A stretch of 64,000 bases of DNA from the NCBI GenBank assembly GCA_028583415.1, contig CM053276.1, positions 113,865,502 through 113,929,501 of the forward strand. The letters run 5' to 3'. Both the position numbers and the translations under genes were made by a program. This document shows positions 10,330 to 20,856 of the stretch, in pieces (positions within the stretch are counted from its first letter, which is position 1; every line of letters begins with the position of its first letter). This DNA comes from Protea cynaroides. Lineage: Eukaryota; Streptophyta; Magnoliopsida; Proteales; Proteaceae. Under the pieces are notes generated by a model that was not told the DNA's origin, ran no database searches, and was given only the letters and a program-made list of their open reading frames with translations.

Positions 10330-13300
10330 ATGATTCGATTAGTCGCTGGCGTTATTCTCTTTAACTTACTCTCAGTTTCAATTCCAAGCGTCTATGGTCG
10401 GAATCTTGTTAGCCATGCGCTCAAGCTGCCGTCGGAGGTGACGGAGTTCATGGATGGCAACAGCGAGAATGATGATAAACTGGGAACCAGATGGGCCGTT
10501 CTCATCGCTGGTTCTAACGGTTATATGAATTACCGCCATCAGGTATAATTCATTGGTGACGTATTTGCTTTCTGTGGAATTTTTATCATTATTCCTCTAT
10601 TTCTGTTCGTCTTGTGCCATATTTGCATCTGTTGTTAGAGAGATGTTGATGTTATCGTCTTCAAGTTGGCTGGTTTCACTCATATATTTTTATTTATTGT
10701 GTATTGTTTGAAGTTGCTATTGGCCTACTGTCTGGGTGAGGTTTGGTTTTCTGAGTTTTTATTCGAAAGTTCTGGGAGCTTATTTGCTCTTGTCGATCTT
10801 CTTGTGTAAGCTAACTTTCAATTGGTATATTTGGGAGAGGTGGAACTGTAGGTCAATTGGAAATCATATTCTGCCTGTATCTGTTGTAAATTAGAGGTAG
10901 TAACTAGTCTTTCAAAGTTCAAGCCTCAGTTTTGTGCAGGCTTCTCATTTCTTTACTTGTAAATTATTCTTAACTGATTTGGGTTCGTGGTTGTCAATTT
11001 AAATTTCCAGTTTAATGATATTTAGATAAGGATGATAAAGGCAAAGCACAACGGATAGAAATTCCGAAACGGTCTAGTATTTATTATTTAAGTGGCGTGG
11101 GATTGAAGTATTGTTGTCTGAAAATAATCTAACAATTAGACTAAATGTAACATCACCAAAAGGGTATTTTTGCTACTTCTCAGCAGAGGATTTTTGGGCT
11201 TGTGTTGGTAGGTATACTTATTTGATATTTCTTTAAGCATGAAAGGTAAATCTATCATCTAATGTATTGTCTATTTATGTTTATTCAACCTCCAGTATAT
11301 TTCACATTCTCCATGGTCAGGGTCATTCTCCTTGCAGAATTGAGATTTCTGACTTTTCTTTCATTCACTGGAGATAAGTTGTTATGGTTTTCACTAATGA
11401 TTGTTTAGTTGTTGCTTAGATGATTCTCTAGATTTAGTAATTTTATGTTACTAGTGTAATCCTAAGTTTTTTTTTTTTTTTTTTTCCCTACCCTGCCTTT
11501 AGGCTGATGTGTGCCATGCTTACCAAATCTTGAGAAAAGGTGGATTAAAAGATGAAAACATCATTGTTTTCATGTATGATGACATTGCTTCAAGTGAGGA
11601 CAACCCTAGACCAGGCGTGATCATCAATAACCCACGTGGTGACGATGTTTATAAAGGAGTTCCAAAGGTTATTTTATTTTTTATATTTAGGTTTAAGCCT
11701 GCTTCCACTGTCTGTTGAATGTATCATCTAATGGCTGAACTTGTTGTTGCAGGATTATACTGGACCAAATATTACTATTAACAACTTTTTTGCTGTTCTC
11801 CTTGGAAACAAAACTGCACTTACAGGGGGTAGTGGAAAGGTTGTGAACAGTGGTCCACATGACCATATTTTCGTTTACTATGCCGACCATGGTGGTCCTG
11901 GGATTCTTGGTTAGTAGCTCTATATATGTCTTTTGCATTTAAATGTTTCAGCCTTCTTTCCTTGATTTCATGGTTTCTTTATGGTCGAGAACCCGATATC
12001 CCTGCTCATGACTGGGCCATCGAGACTTGAAATTTAGATTTGATCTGAATTTTAAATATACTCAAATTTGTCTGGACCAATATAAGATTCTTGATCCAAT
12101 CAAAATGTTGTGTGTCTTATATATTCAAGTTGTGTTCTCTTGAATTTTCATACGACAGTTTTATTTTTCCATTGGTTTGATTGCCATATCAGTTATTTAC
12201 AAGTAAGATCCAAGATTTTTGAATGATGAACTGACATGCTTTGTGCTTATGTCATGTTTTTCCTGTCAGGGATGCCTACTGGTCCTTTCATTTTTGCGGA
12301 TGATCTAATAGACGTGTTAAAGAAAAAGCATGCTTCAGGGACATATAAAAGCTTGGTAAATAACTTTTTATATATTGTTTGTATTCTTCATCAAGGGTTT
12401 TGGATAGAGTTAATATCTTCTTGATTAAATTTTTATTTCTACAATATTATAGGTGTTCTATCTTGAATCTTGTGAGTCTGGGAGTATTTTTGAGGGCCTT
12501 CTACCAAAAGGATTAAATATCTATGCAACAACAGCAGCAAATGCAGTAGAGAACAGTTACGGAACCTATTGTCCTGACGATTCTCCTCCTCTTCCTCCAG
12601 AATATAATACGTGCTTGGGGGACTTATACAGTGTCGCTTGGATGGAAGATAGGTATGTATTATAAACATTAGTGAAGATCCTTTTGGGAATTCAATGATA
12701 TTCCCCTCTTTCTATTGGGGGTTGGGGTTCTGCTAAATTTAGTTTGTAACTTTGTATCTTGGCTAAAACTCCTTACATTTGCTAAGTTTTCGTCAAAGCT
12801 CAACTGCTTTCATGGTCAACTTGTACCTGCACAACTGCAACCCTTGAAGCTGATATTGATTTGAGCAATTGCTATTAGCCTCAGCTAACCCATATCTTCT
12901 ATTGTTTTTTTGGTCACCTTTTTTCAGATAATGTGTTGTTTTAGGCGGATGAAATTTTAAAAATGGTTTTTTTTTTTTGGATAATTGTGTTTACTTTTTT
13001 GTATGGTGTTTAATCTGTTAATTGATGGGCAGTGAAATACACAATTTGAGGAATGAAACTCTGGAGCAGCAGTATAATCTGGTAAAAGCTCAAGCTTCAC
13101 ACTTGCATTACTTTATAGTGATATTGTAGCACCCTCCTATTTTGGGCTCTAAAGATCATCTAGAGTCTGTCTCTTCAAAGGTTGTATACTTTTTGTCATA
13201 CAACTGGGTCCATTTTCTACATGGGTGGTATATGGATATTCAGATGCTGGACCTCACGCCTTTCATGACATTTCCTTCTTTTTATATGCTCGTTAAATTG

Positions 13301-14367
13301 ATTCTACATGTTTGAGAAATCTAATGGTGATCATTTTTTCAGGTAAAAAATAGGACAGCGGATAAAAATTATGAGGAGGGCTCTCATGTTCAACAATATG
13401 GGGATTTAGGTCTTGATAAGGAGCACCTCTTTCTGTATATGGGTACAAATCCAGGAAACGATAATTCAAGCTTCAGAGAAGAAAATACCTTGCCATCTTT
13501 TTCAACGCCTGTTAACCAACGGGATGCAGATCTTCTTCATTTATGGCACAAGGTTTGGTTAAATACCACTTTGTATGGCTTATCGAATCAAAATATTGTT
13601 TTCCTCTCTTAAAATGCTGATAAATATATAGTTTTAGATCCATATAAATGTGAAGGTTAGGATTGACTATAGTCCCCTCCTCATGGACCTTGCAAAAGCA
13701 GGACTTCTACCGGTCCATGATCCTTTACAAAGGCTTAAACCTGCTGAAAGATTTTCAGCACTCTTTTATTTATTATAGCTTTATATCCCCATTTGTTGTA
13801 TAAGAGTAAAGTAGCACTGTTTTCTCTCACACATTTTTTCCCGGATTGGGGGGGTATTGTTCTCATACCAGTTCAGCAAAGCTCCAGAAGGATCTCCCAG
13901 GAAACTTGCAGCTCAGAAGCAGTTTATCGATGCAGTGTCTCATAGGATGCACATAGACCACAGTATTAAACTTATTGGAAAGTTTTTGTTTGGAATTGAG
14001 GAAGGTCCAAAGGTTCTGAAGGCTGTTCGTCCTGCAGGACAGCCACTTGTAGATGATTGGGATTGCCTTAAGATGATGGTTAGTCTCCCAACTTTTACCA
14101 CTCTCCTAGAAGCCTAGACTGATTCAAGATGATTAAGGTCTCAAGCATATTTTGTTTCTGGGAATTCATTTGTCTTCTGTGCAGGTGAGGACTTTCGAGA
14201 CACACTGTGGATCTCTATCCCAGTATGGGATGAAACACATGCGCTCCCTTGCTAACATCTGCAATGCGGGTATAAAAGAGCAGCAGATGGCTGAGGCCTC
14301 AGCCCAAGCTTGTGTCAGGATACCCTCTAATCCTTGGAGTTCACTTCAGAATGGATTCAGTGCATGA
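10330..14367 (+). CDS. VPE: Vacuolar processing enzyme (legumain, asparaginyl endopeptidase, family C13)
   Basis: Cysteine protease that cleaves after Asn (and Asp) in vacuoles; some family members also ligate peptides. Nine exons with GT/AG borders: 10330-10542, 11503-11667, 11753-11909, 12270-12355, 12453-12652, 13033-13081, 13343-13552, 13872-14078 and 14185-14367. They total 1470 bp (489 aa), the usual VPE size. Residues 1-23 form a hydrophobic signal peptide ending 'PSVYG', which decides the ATG; an upstream in-frame ATG at 10219 would bury it. The catalytic His172 lies in 'YYADHGGPG' and Cys214 in 'YLESCESGS'; Arg69 of 'NYRHQ' is kept. N-glycosylation sequons include 'NIT', 'NKT', 'NRT' and 'NET'. 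The C-terminal prodomain with 'FETHCGSLSQYGMKHMRS' is complete. Oddities: Met66 where the family has Trp ('GYMNYRHQ'), Ser before the catalytic Cys, and Tyr in 'NSYGTYC' where Trp is usual. Confidence 0.96.
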
Positions 14368-15380
14368 TCAACACACAAGGCAGAAAGACCTTTTGGTGTC
14401 TTCTATGTGGTTATGGGACTTAAGATTGATGGAACTATTTTGAATACAACATGAATCATAATAACGAAAGGTTCTGTTTGTGCATCTCTAGTGGAATATT
14501 GTTGCTTCCTCAGTGGTCTTCCCAGAACAATTTTATTAAAAGAAGTAACAATTAATGGTGTTTTGAATTCAGAGAAAGTTCATTGAAATGAGACAGCTGC
14601 AACATTTTCTTTAAATGAATGTGTAGCATCACTGAAAATCTATTTGGAATTGGACAAACACTCAAATGATGGAAAAGGAAAATTCCCATTAGGTTCCATT
14701 TGTTTCTATGTAAATGATGAAAAAGAAAAAAAATATTCCTGTGCATAAGATTTTCTATTAATGTAGACTGCAAAAAAAGGTCGGAAAATTTTACAATGAA
14801 ACAGAGCCTTAAAGAAACTATTATTCATGCGCTAGTGTCAGATCCTTATCATCTAAATGGTAGCCTTTTGTCCTGTAAGGGTTCCAATCATGGTGGTGGT
14901 GGAGAGAGCATCTCTTAAACCAGCAGGAAAATCATGAATTCACAATTGCCAGGAAAAATGAAAAGCTACCCTGATAGGTCCCTAACCCTGTTGAATCACC
15001 TGGACTATTTCTATATTCATCTCAACTTGATAAAGTTAATCCACTCTGACCTTAAGGGAAGCAAAGCATTGTTAGAACTCATCTTAATTATGGAAAAAAT
15101 AAATCCTTAAATTCATTGAATATTATGCATCTTAGGGTGGTTTGAGTTAACATCAAATTTCTCTGTTTTTATGCAAACATCAAACTTCCAAATCCTGACA
15201 TATTAATAAGGAATATCCTCAAACTAATCCATATAATCTTCAAACTGAAGTAAAAAGGATATAAGAATCCATATGATATCTTCCAAAATAACTGAAATTG
15301 AATTCATTCTTTATAATTGGCATCCTAAAGTTAGCACGCTCATGAAAAATATTCCTGTGACTATTTGAGTCCTCTTTAAA

Positions 15381-16827
15381 AAACAGCCCCAGAACTTCTT
15401 GGGGATCACCTTCATGTGGAATCAAACACTTGTGGAGCATCTTCTCTGCCTCCCTCAAAGGTTCTTTGCAAAATAAAAATAGAGCTTGGACCGGTTGAAA
15501 ACCCACTAACTCGGTAATAGAAAAATAAATTCCAAAAATCATAAAAAGAACTTAAGGAAGATGCACTGTTCAAATCAACCAGTTCTACAACAAAATGTGA
15601 ATGCAACTAAATACTCTTTTAGTGGGCCCAACCTACTAAACAAAGTGCCCCATTATTCAGGCCCAAGCTGAGCCTCTGTATAGACCATAGAAATCTATAT
15701 AGCATAAGAACTTGGAAAAATGCAAATAATGACTAATAAGAACAAGGCCATGGTTGGCATTTGCCCTTCAAAAAAACAAAAAACAAAAAAAATCTTCCAG
15801 CCCATTTGTACTTTATGCTGGGAAGTTAATCAGCGCTTCAATCATTGTTTCTTCAAAAATTACAAATTATTTTTGGGCCTAGGGCTTTTAACGGCTAAGG
15901 AGTTTAAATTTATTTGAAATATAAAAATAAAACCTTCACAAGTTTATCTCAAGTTTTTGCTAGACTCTAACCTAGTTTCAACTTATACTTATCATCATCA
16001 TTTGAAACAATTTAATCAATCATTGTGCATTTATTTTATAAGGAAAAATGATTAGTACACTATCACCATATAGTAGTGTAAGAATTATGGGTTACATCAA
16101 TGATCAACTTTATAGATGAGCTAATTTAAGACATTCAAGACGAGTTTTATTGAAAGCATACATGTTACGTCAAAGAGAGTATCATCGGTTTGTAAAGAAA
16201 GGGTAAAGTAATAAATGGAGAGAGAGAGAGAGTGAATGAATACTTATGAGATAAGAGAATATTAGAGAGTGCTCTTGTAATGATCTTTTACCTATTTTAT
16301 AAATAGGTTAAGAGCTATGATCCAAATTTTTGGATGACAAAGATGGTGACAAATGGGGTGAGAATAAGAATTGAGATGTGGTCACAGTTCTAATTTAGAC
16401 TCAAGCAATTTGATGTTCAGGTTTTATGTGGAAGCTAATATTAGGATATTTGATATAAATAGCATTAACTCTATTTTTTTTTTTTTTCCTTTTTTCTTCT
16501 CTTCTATTCTTGACTATGAGTAATTTGGAGGTCGACATCGACGACTGAAAACGAAAGAGAACGAACAAGTGGAATATCTATATAATCAGATAAGCATGAA
16601 ATCAGTTAAAATGGAGTGATTCTGATAACTTCTAAGCTTTGAAAGCCATATATAAACACATGTAATCGAAATGGTAAAATTGGTTGTAATTCATTCAGAA
16701 AATGTTAAAATCCTGTTTGTTTTATTGTAAAATTTTTTGTACAAATGATATTTAATATGAAAATTTTCTCTTATTTATAAATTTCCTCTTTTAGCATGCT
16801 TTTCTTTGTATTCTACTTTAAAACAAA
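15381..16827. other. Intergenic, no gene
   Basis: Low-complexity AT-rich sequence with a short GA run near 16219 and a T-run near 16473. The minus-strand open frames at 15240-15606 cross the end of the segmental duplication and have no recognisable homology. Confidence 0.6.
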
Positions 16828-17010
16828 GAAAAAAAATCAACTACCACCCAAAATAGCTAGTTTCGAAACATCACCTTTCAAAAAACATCAACTACCACTC
16901 AAACGTTTATCACTATTAATCAAATAGATCCATTCCATTAAGAGACTTTCGTTAGATGATGATGTCAGCTAAAATCGATTTATTGATGGACAATACTACC
17001 CTTAGTGTAA
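16828..17010 (+). mobile_element. MULE-like terminal sequence, left end only
   Basis: The terminus 'GAAAAAAAATCAACTACC' and the next ~150 bases match the left end of the element at 46823, through 'CATCAACTACCAC' and 'GATGATGTCAGC' to 'TGGACAATACTACCC'. No matching right end was found downstream, so this looks like a truncated copy. It also gives an uninterrupted version of the sequence into which the Athila element inserted. Confidence 0.55.
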
Positions 17011-17707
17011 GGGTAAAAGACCATAGTTCCTGATGATGTCTTCTCTAAATCAATTTATCTGATTGAGCTAATTGAGTTGAATTGAATCTCAACCATAGTT
17101 CATCTTTCGACCACGAACAATGATTTCGTTGTTTACAACTCGATCAAACATTCTTCCTTCAAACTCCATCAGTAGAGAAAACCCTAAATCAATTTAGAGA
17201 AGAATTTCAGGGAGAATAAAAAGGGAGAACGAAGATTAAAGAAGCTCTGATTTGATGTCTGAACCTTTCATAAAAATGAAAAAGGTGGCTCTCTAAAGCT
17301 GACAAAACTGTTGCTGGTAGTGAGTGGTCTTCCCATGGTGGATTGGGAAAGAAGAAGAGCAGTTTTGTGAGAACGATTTTGCGTCAATATTGTGGGTGAA
17401 AGTTTCTTTTCATGGAATCATAGATAAGGGTCACAGCGGTTATATTCTCAAAATGAATTTCGAACCTATAATGCATATCAAACATTGTTTTTATCATCTC
17501 AAAATATGTTCTTGATCTATGATGCATTTCAAAAATACATACGTACACAACATTTATTTTTTGATTTTGATATGTTCCTTATATATGCCATTTTAATATT
17601 TCTCTTTGCACTAATAAGGGTTTTCTTCATATATTTCAACTATAAAAAAATTAACAAATGAAACTTCATTATGATGCTTTGACATATTATGTTACATTCC
17701 CCCACCC

Positions 17708-17739
<32 letters not shown>

Positions 17740-17951
17740 CAAATTCTCATTCATCGTTTATCCTCTGTAACAACAATCTTTTTTGGGTTAAATCTGTAAC
17801 AACATTTGAAGTGTGGTTGATATCTCTTTGTCAAATGATTCTAATATTTCATCATTGATTATTACTATTACGTGGGATATATAGGTTATTTTTATTATAT
17901 TCAGTTTTGAGTCGCAATCAAGGCTCCTTTTTTTTTTGTAGTGAGGACTAG
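17011..17951. other. Possible interior of a MULE-like element, no gene recognised
   Basis: Begins with 'AGAGAAAACCCTAAATC'-type sequence near 17177, as found in plant 5' leader regions, then becomes AT-rich with an A-run at 17708-17738. No supported reading frame. Confidence 0.35.
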
Positions 17952-18849
17952 TGTTGGGGGAAAATATCCGCTTGAAACCAATCACAGAAGGTAATCACGT
18001 GACGTTCATCCCAATCACAGGAAATGACCACATGACGTTCCTCCAGGATGCTGAAAAGAAAGATATTATGGTAAATCTTAAAAGATGCCTAAGTTCGACC
18101 CCTCTCTGGTCTGACACAGACTGGATGTAATGAATAGACAGGGGTAGCTGGGCCATTAATGGATCGTCATTAATGGCCATAAATACCGACAACAACCATT
18201 AATGCTAAATACACTGATTTGACCCACCGATTCAAAAGATCTCGAATCGAATCGACGGAAAGGTGAAATATTACTTGGAAAAAGAACCATGACAGGGACA
18301 ATGTTTGGAGACCCCGAAAAACCTGGCCCACTAAGGGGGTCGAAAAGTAATCCTAAGGGGTCGAAAGGTGGCTGACATGATGTAATGATCTCTTCCAGGG
18401 GGTCGAAAGGTGGCTGACATGATGTAATGGTCTAGTCCAAGGGGTCGAAAGGTGGCTGACATGTTATAATTGTCTGTTCTAGGGGGTCGAAAGTCTACTG
18501 GTCTACTGTACCCTACATAGTCAAATCACAAAAGGTGAGTGTCAGGAACCAGCTGGTCTAAAAAAGAAAAATTCATGATTTGTGGAGTATATATATGTAG
18601 CCTGGGAAGGGCAATGACACGAGCATAAAAGGATTCAAGAATAAAAGTTTCATCTCTCATTGAGTAGCTTCTTCCTTCTGTCTTCTCTACCACTATTCTA
18701 TCTACAATCTGTGACTAATGCATGTTCTTGGAGTCATTGAGAATGTATTCAACTAATCACACCTCAGGAATCCCCTCTTTAAGGAGCTCTTGAATCTTAT
18801 TGGGAGTTCCATTCTGTCTGTTTTCCCTTTACAGATTCCATCGACAACA
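17952..18849. mobile_element. Solo LTR with TSD ACTAG
   Basis: An 898-bp block begins 'TGTTGGGGGAAAATATCCGC' and ends 'ATCGACAACA', so the ends are TGTTG...CAACA. It is flanked by identical 5-bp repeats ACTAG at 17947-17951 and 18850-18854. No internal retrotransposon sequence follows. The internal 42-bp repeats lie in its first two thirds. Confidence 0.85.
18357..18490. repeat. 42-bp tandem repeat inside the solo LTR
   Basis: Units contain 'GGGGTCGAAAGGTGGCTGAC' followed by 'ATGATGTAAT'. The repeat phrase recurs at 18357, 18399, 18441 and 18483 (last partial), with a degenerate copy near 18335. Confidence 0.9.
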
Positions 18850-18854
18850 ACTAG

Positions 18855-20404
18855 CATCTCTTTGATTTTTTTTTATTTTTTAAAAGCTTTTTGATTGAAA
18901 ATTGAAACCGCATAAGATTTAAAAATTAATAATAAAACAAGTGTGAAAACAATATTCAAAATATCTCAAGTGATAAATTACAACATCAAATTAAATTATT
19001 TATTATCTCATCTACTTCTATGTATTTCCTCACATCTTATTGATGGTCTTAGATTTTTTTTCCATACATTATTTTGCCACATGGATAAACCCAATTGGAT
19101 TGAAATTTAATATGTTGGCCGGGACCTCGAAATTTATTTGTCCATAAAATTACAATCCCACATAATTAACCACATGAAAAATGAGGATCGTTCCTTTTAA
19201 CTTAAAAAAAGGTAGAAGGTTTTTTTGGTCAAGTAGGTATCTGATATTATGGTCTACTAACATCCACCAATCAAAGTGCATAAGATTCACCCTCTTATTT
19301 ATCAATTAGCCAAAATGCCCCCTCTTATCTATGTATTCATTGATTTCCTTCATCCAAAGACGAGAAAACCTCACCCATCAAATTAATAATAATAATAATG
19401 AGAATCATTCCGGGGAGACCTAGAAAATCATATTTATATGAAAAGAGGGGAGAGGGTTTCCCATAATGTCACAGTGGGGGATCTCCTGCATTACACCAAT
19501 AGGGGTGCAAGAAATCATGTCCAATATTGAGGGTCTACATGAGCGGTGAAGAGAAATTAAATGCCAAAATATGAGAGGAAGTGGGAAAGAATCCCCACAA
19601 TGATGTTGTGGGTATCCTTTTCCCTACTTATAAAGGGATGGGGTTTGCCACCTGGTTGCGTGGCTCCTACACTAGGCGAGGCCAATGGGAGTATGGGTAT
19701 GTGCATTTAAAAGGAAGGACGGGGTGATCATTTCCTTGCTTTATGTGAGAGAGTGCAAGATGATGCTATCGAGCAACATTCTTTTCACCTTGTATATAAT
19801 AGGGGGAGGGCTCTCTAGTTTGATTACTAGAGAATCTACAAATACGACTAAGGAAGGGAGCATTATCGGAAAATCATCGAGAGAAGGTGGAATATTTGAC
19901 TTTGATTGCTCCAAACCACCACTGACTTGTTTATATATATATAGATATGAGTCATATGACAACAATTAACTTAATAGGATCTGGATCCTCTATGCTCAGG
20001 ATCTAATGGCATGGAGTACATCGAGACACGCATCAATGCACTTCACCGTCGGATTACTACCCAACTATATGCCATGCAATAGAGGATCCTTATATGAAAG
20101 TTAATTCTAACATTTCACGGGTCACCTAAAAAATAAAAACTCCAACATTTTACATGACTTCAGACGTAATTCGTGTAAGGTAGGTCCATTTTCATACCTA
20201 AGTATGTTCACTATTTATTCTCCACCTTCCTTTTTGTGTTCTCTCTCTCTCTCTCTCTCTCTCTCGTGTAACCAGTTACCTAATCTTCTTGTACTCCCAT
20301 TTTTTCTAATAGCATATAAGATTTCAAGATACTCTTCTACATTCTACCTAAAAAAGAAATTAATAAATATTCTACATTTATAGATCCTCGATTAATTTAT
20401 AATT
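18855..20404. other. Intergenic, no gene recognised
   Basis: AT-rich, with a CT microsatellite at 20237-20266. Around 19380-19700 there is 'GGGTTTCCCATAATGTCAC'-like sequence resembling dispersed repeats, and overlapping open frames on both strands (19685-19969) without homology that I can name. Confidence 0.5.
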
Positions 20405-20476
20405 CCGTATTTGATTATGTAGTACGCCATGTCACTAAATCAGCATGAAGAAAGTTCGATGGTCCCCAAAAAATTT

Positions 20477-20616
20477 GAGTTTGGATCACTTGCACGTAAC
20501 ATGTACTTTTTATCGGATCCTATCACCATCGATGTAGTGTGAGACCCACAATCCACTGGATATAAACAATAATAGAATCTCATAAAAATACAAGTACATG
20601 CAAGTGGTTTATCCTC
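20477..20616. mobile_element. 140-bp foldback MITE, copy 2, empty site in copy A
   Basis: Left end 'GAGTTTGGATCACTTGCACG'; reverse complement of right end 'GAGGATAAACCACTTGCATG'. In duplication copy A the same place (about 9796-9812) reads straight through 'CCCCAAAAATTTTG', so the element arrived after the duplication or was lost from A. The flanks are A/T-rich with an approximate 8-bp duplication of 'AAAATTT'-type sequence. Confidence 0.8.
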
Positions 20617-20693
20617 GAAAATTTTGTTACCCATAAATATTTAAAAAATAAATAAAAAAGACCGGTGATCAGCCTTTAAAAGACCGGCTATCA

Positions 20694-20834
20694 TCACCTT
20701 GCTCTTGCCACTGCGATCCATGAATCGGCTTGAGCGCATTGCTGACAGGATTCCGACCATAAACGCTTTGAATTGAAACTGAAGTAAGTTGAAAGAGAAT
20801 AACGCCGGCGATTAATCGAATCATCGCCGTAGAG
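20694..20834 (-). pseudogene. Inverted extra copy of VPE exon 1
   Basis: On the minus strand this encodes a signal-peptide-like start ('MIRLIAGVILF' and 'SVYGRNPVSNALK'), then loses about 20 bases and runs into 'GSQWQEQGDDSR'. It is head to head with exon 1 of the VPE pseudogene, separated by about 30 bases. The rest of the gene is absent, so it is a fragment. Confidence 0.85.
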
Positions 20835-20856
20835 ATTTTTTTTATCACCGGCAACG

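Larger units (their letters stand above)
9740..15380. repeat. Segmental duplication copy A (intact VPE)
   Basis: Promoter, exons, introns and about 1 kb downstream are collinear with 20405-25840. Shared landmarks: the upstream phrase with 'AAATATTTAAAAAA' plus 'GACCGGTGAT' (9830-9850 and 20635-20670), all intron positions, and downstream 'AAAATGAAAAGCTACCC' (14957 and 25425). The offset is about 10.5 kb, same orientation, so this is a tandem duplication. Confidence 0.9.

Noticed and set aside
18357..18490. CRISPR-like regularly spaced repeats
   Set aside because: Plant LTR minisatellite: contiguous 42-bp units with no unique spacers and no cas genes.
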